Shown here piece after piece: positions 6,344 through 6,345 of a DNA stretch of 6,345 bases (the first letter of the stretch is position 1; every line of letters begins with the position of its first letter). The stretch lies in contig CAJCJC010000430.1 in NCBI GenBank assembly GCA_903970575.1, positions 1-6,345 on the forward strand, written 5' to 3'. Made by a program: the position numbers and the translations under genes. Under the pieces are notes generated by a model, which worked only from the letters and a program-made list of their open reading frames with translations, was not told where the DNA came from and searched no databases. The DNA comes from Alphaproteobacteria bacterium. GTDB taxonomy: Bacteria > Pseudomonadota > Alphaproteobacteria > BOG-932 > Roseiterribacteraceae.

Positions 6344-6345
6344 AG

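Overview
The window is a GC-rich stretch of ordinary bacterial chromosome. The gene content and protein style fit an alphaproteobacterium: an FtsK of about 800 residues with the alphaproteobacterial layout, a proteobacterial DapC-type aminotransferase directly upstream of it, a Do-family periplasmic protease, and a BrnA antitoxin. The membrane-domain wording of FtsK recalls Rhizobiales proteins, but the order is an inference from memory and no marker RNA is present to confirm it.

Layout: (1) Positions 1-783, minus strand, hold the N-terminal two thirds of a DegP/HtrA-like serine protease, cut by the left edge before its PDZ domains. (2) Positions 784-1114 are a divergent intergenic region with small repeats but no gene I can support. 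(3) Positions 1115-1771, plus strand, encode a polytopic membrane protein of uncertain family. (4) Positions 1923-3137 encode a succinyldiaminopimelate aminotransferase (dapC), preceded by a plausible sigma-70-type promoter. (5) Positions 3141-5564 encode the DNA translocase FtsK, three bases after dapC, with its ribosome binding site inside the end of dapC. (6) Positions 5601-6038 encode a small VOC-superfamily (glyoxalase/dioxygenase fold) protein, 36 bases after ftsK and probably co-transcribed. (7) Positions 6062-6343, minus strand and convergent, encode a BrnA-type antitoxin whose BrnT toxin partner would lie just outside the right edge.

The central block dapC-ftsK-VOC looks like one transcription unit. 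DapC makes a precursor of meso-diaminopimelate (lysine and peptidoglycan), and FtsK pumps chromosome termini through the division septum, so the first two genes both serve growth and division. The VOC protein has no evident link. The protease is an envelope quality-control enzyme read from its own promoter. I found no convincing undescribed system. The items most worth a second look are the edge toxin-antitoxin module, the dapC-ftsK coupling, the VOC gene after ftsK, the unassigned membrane protein and a 10-bp direct repeat upstream of the protease gene.
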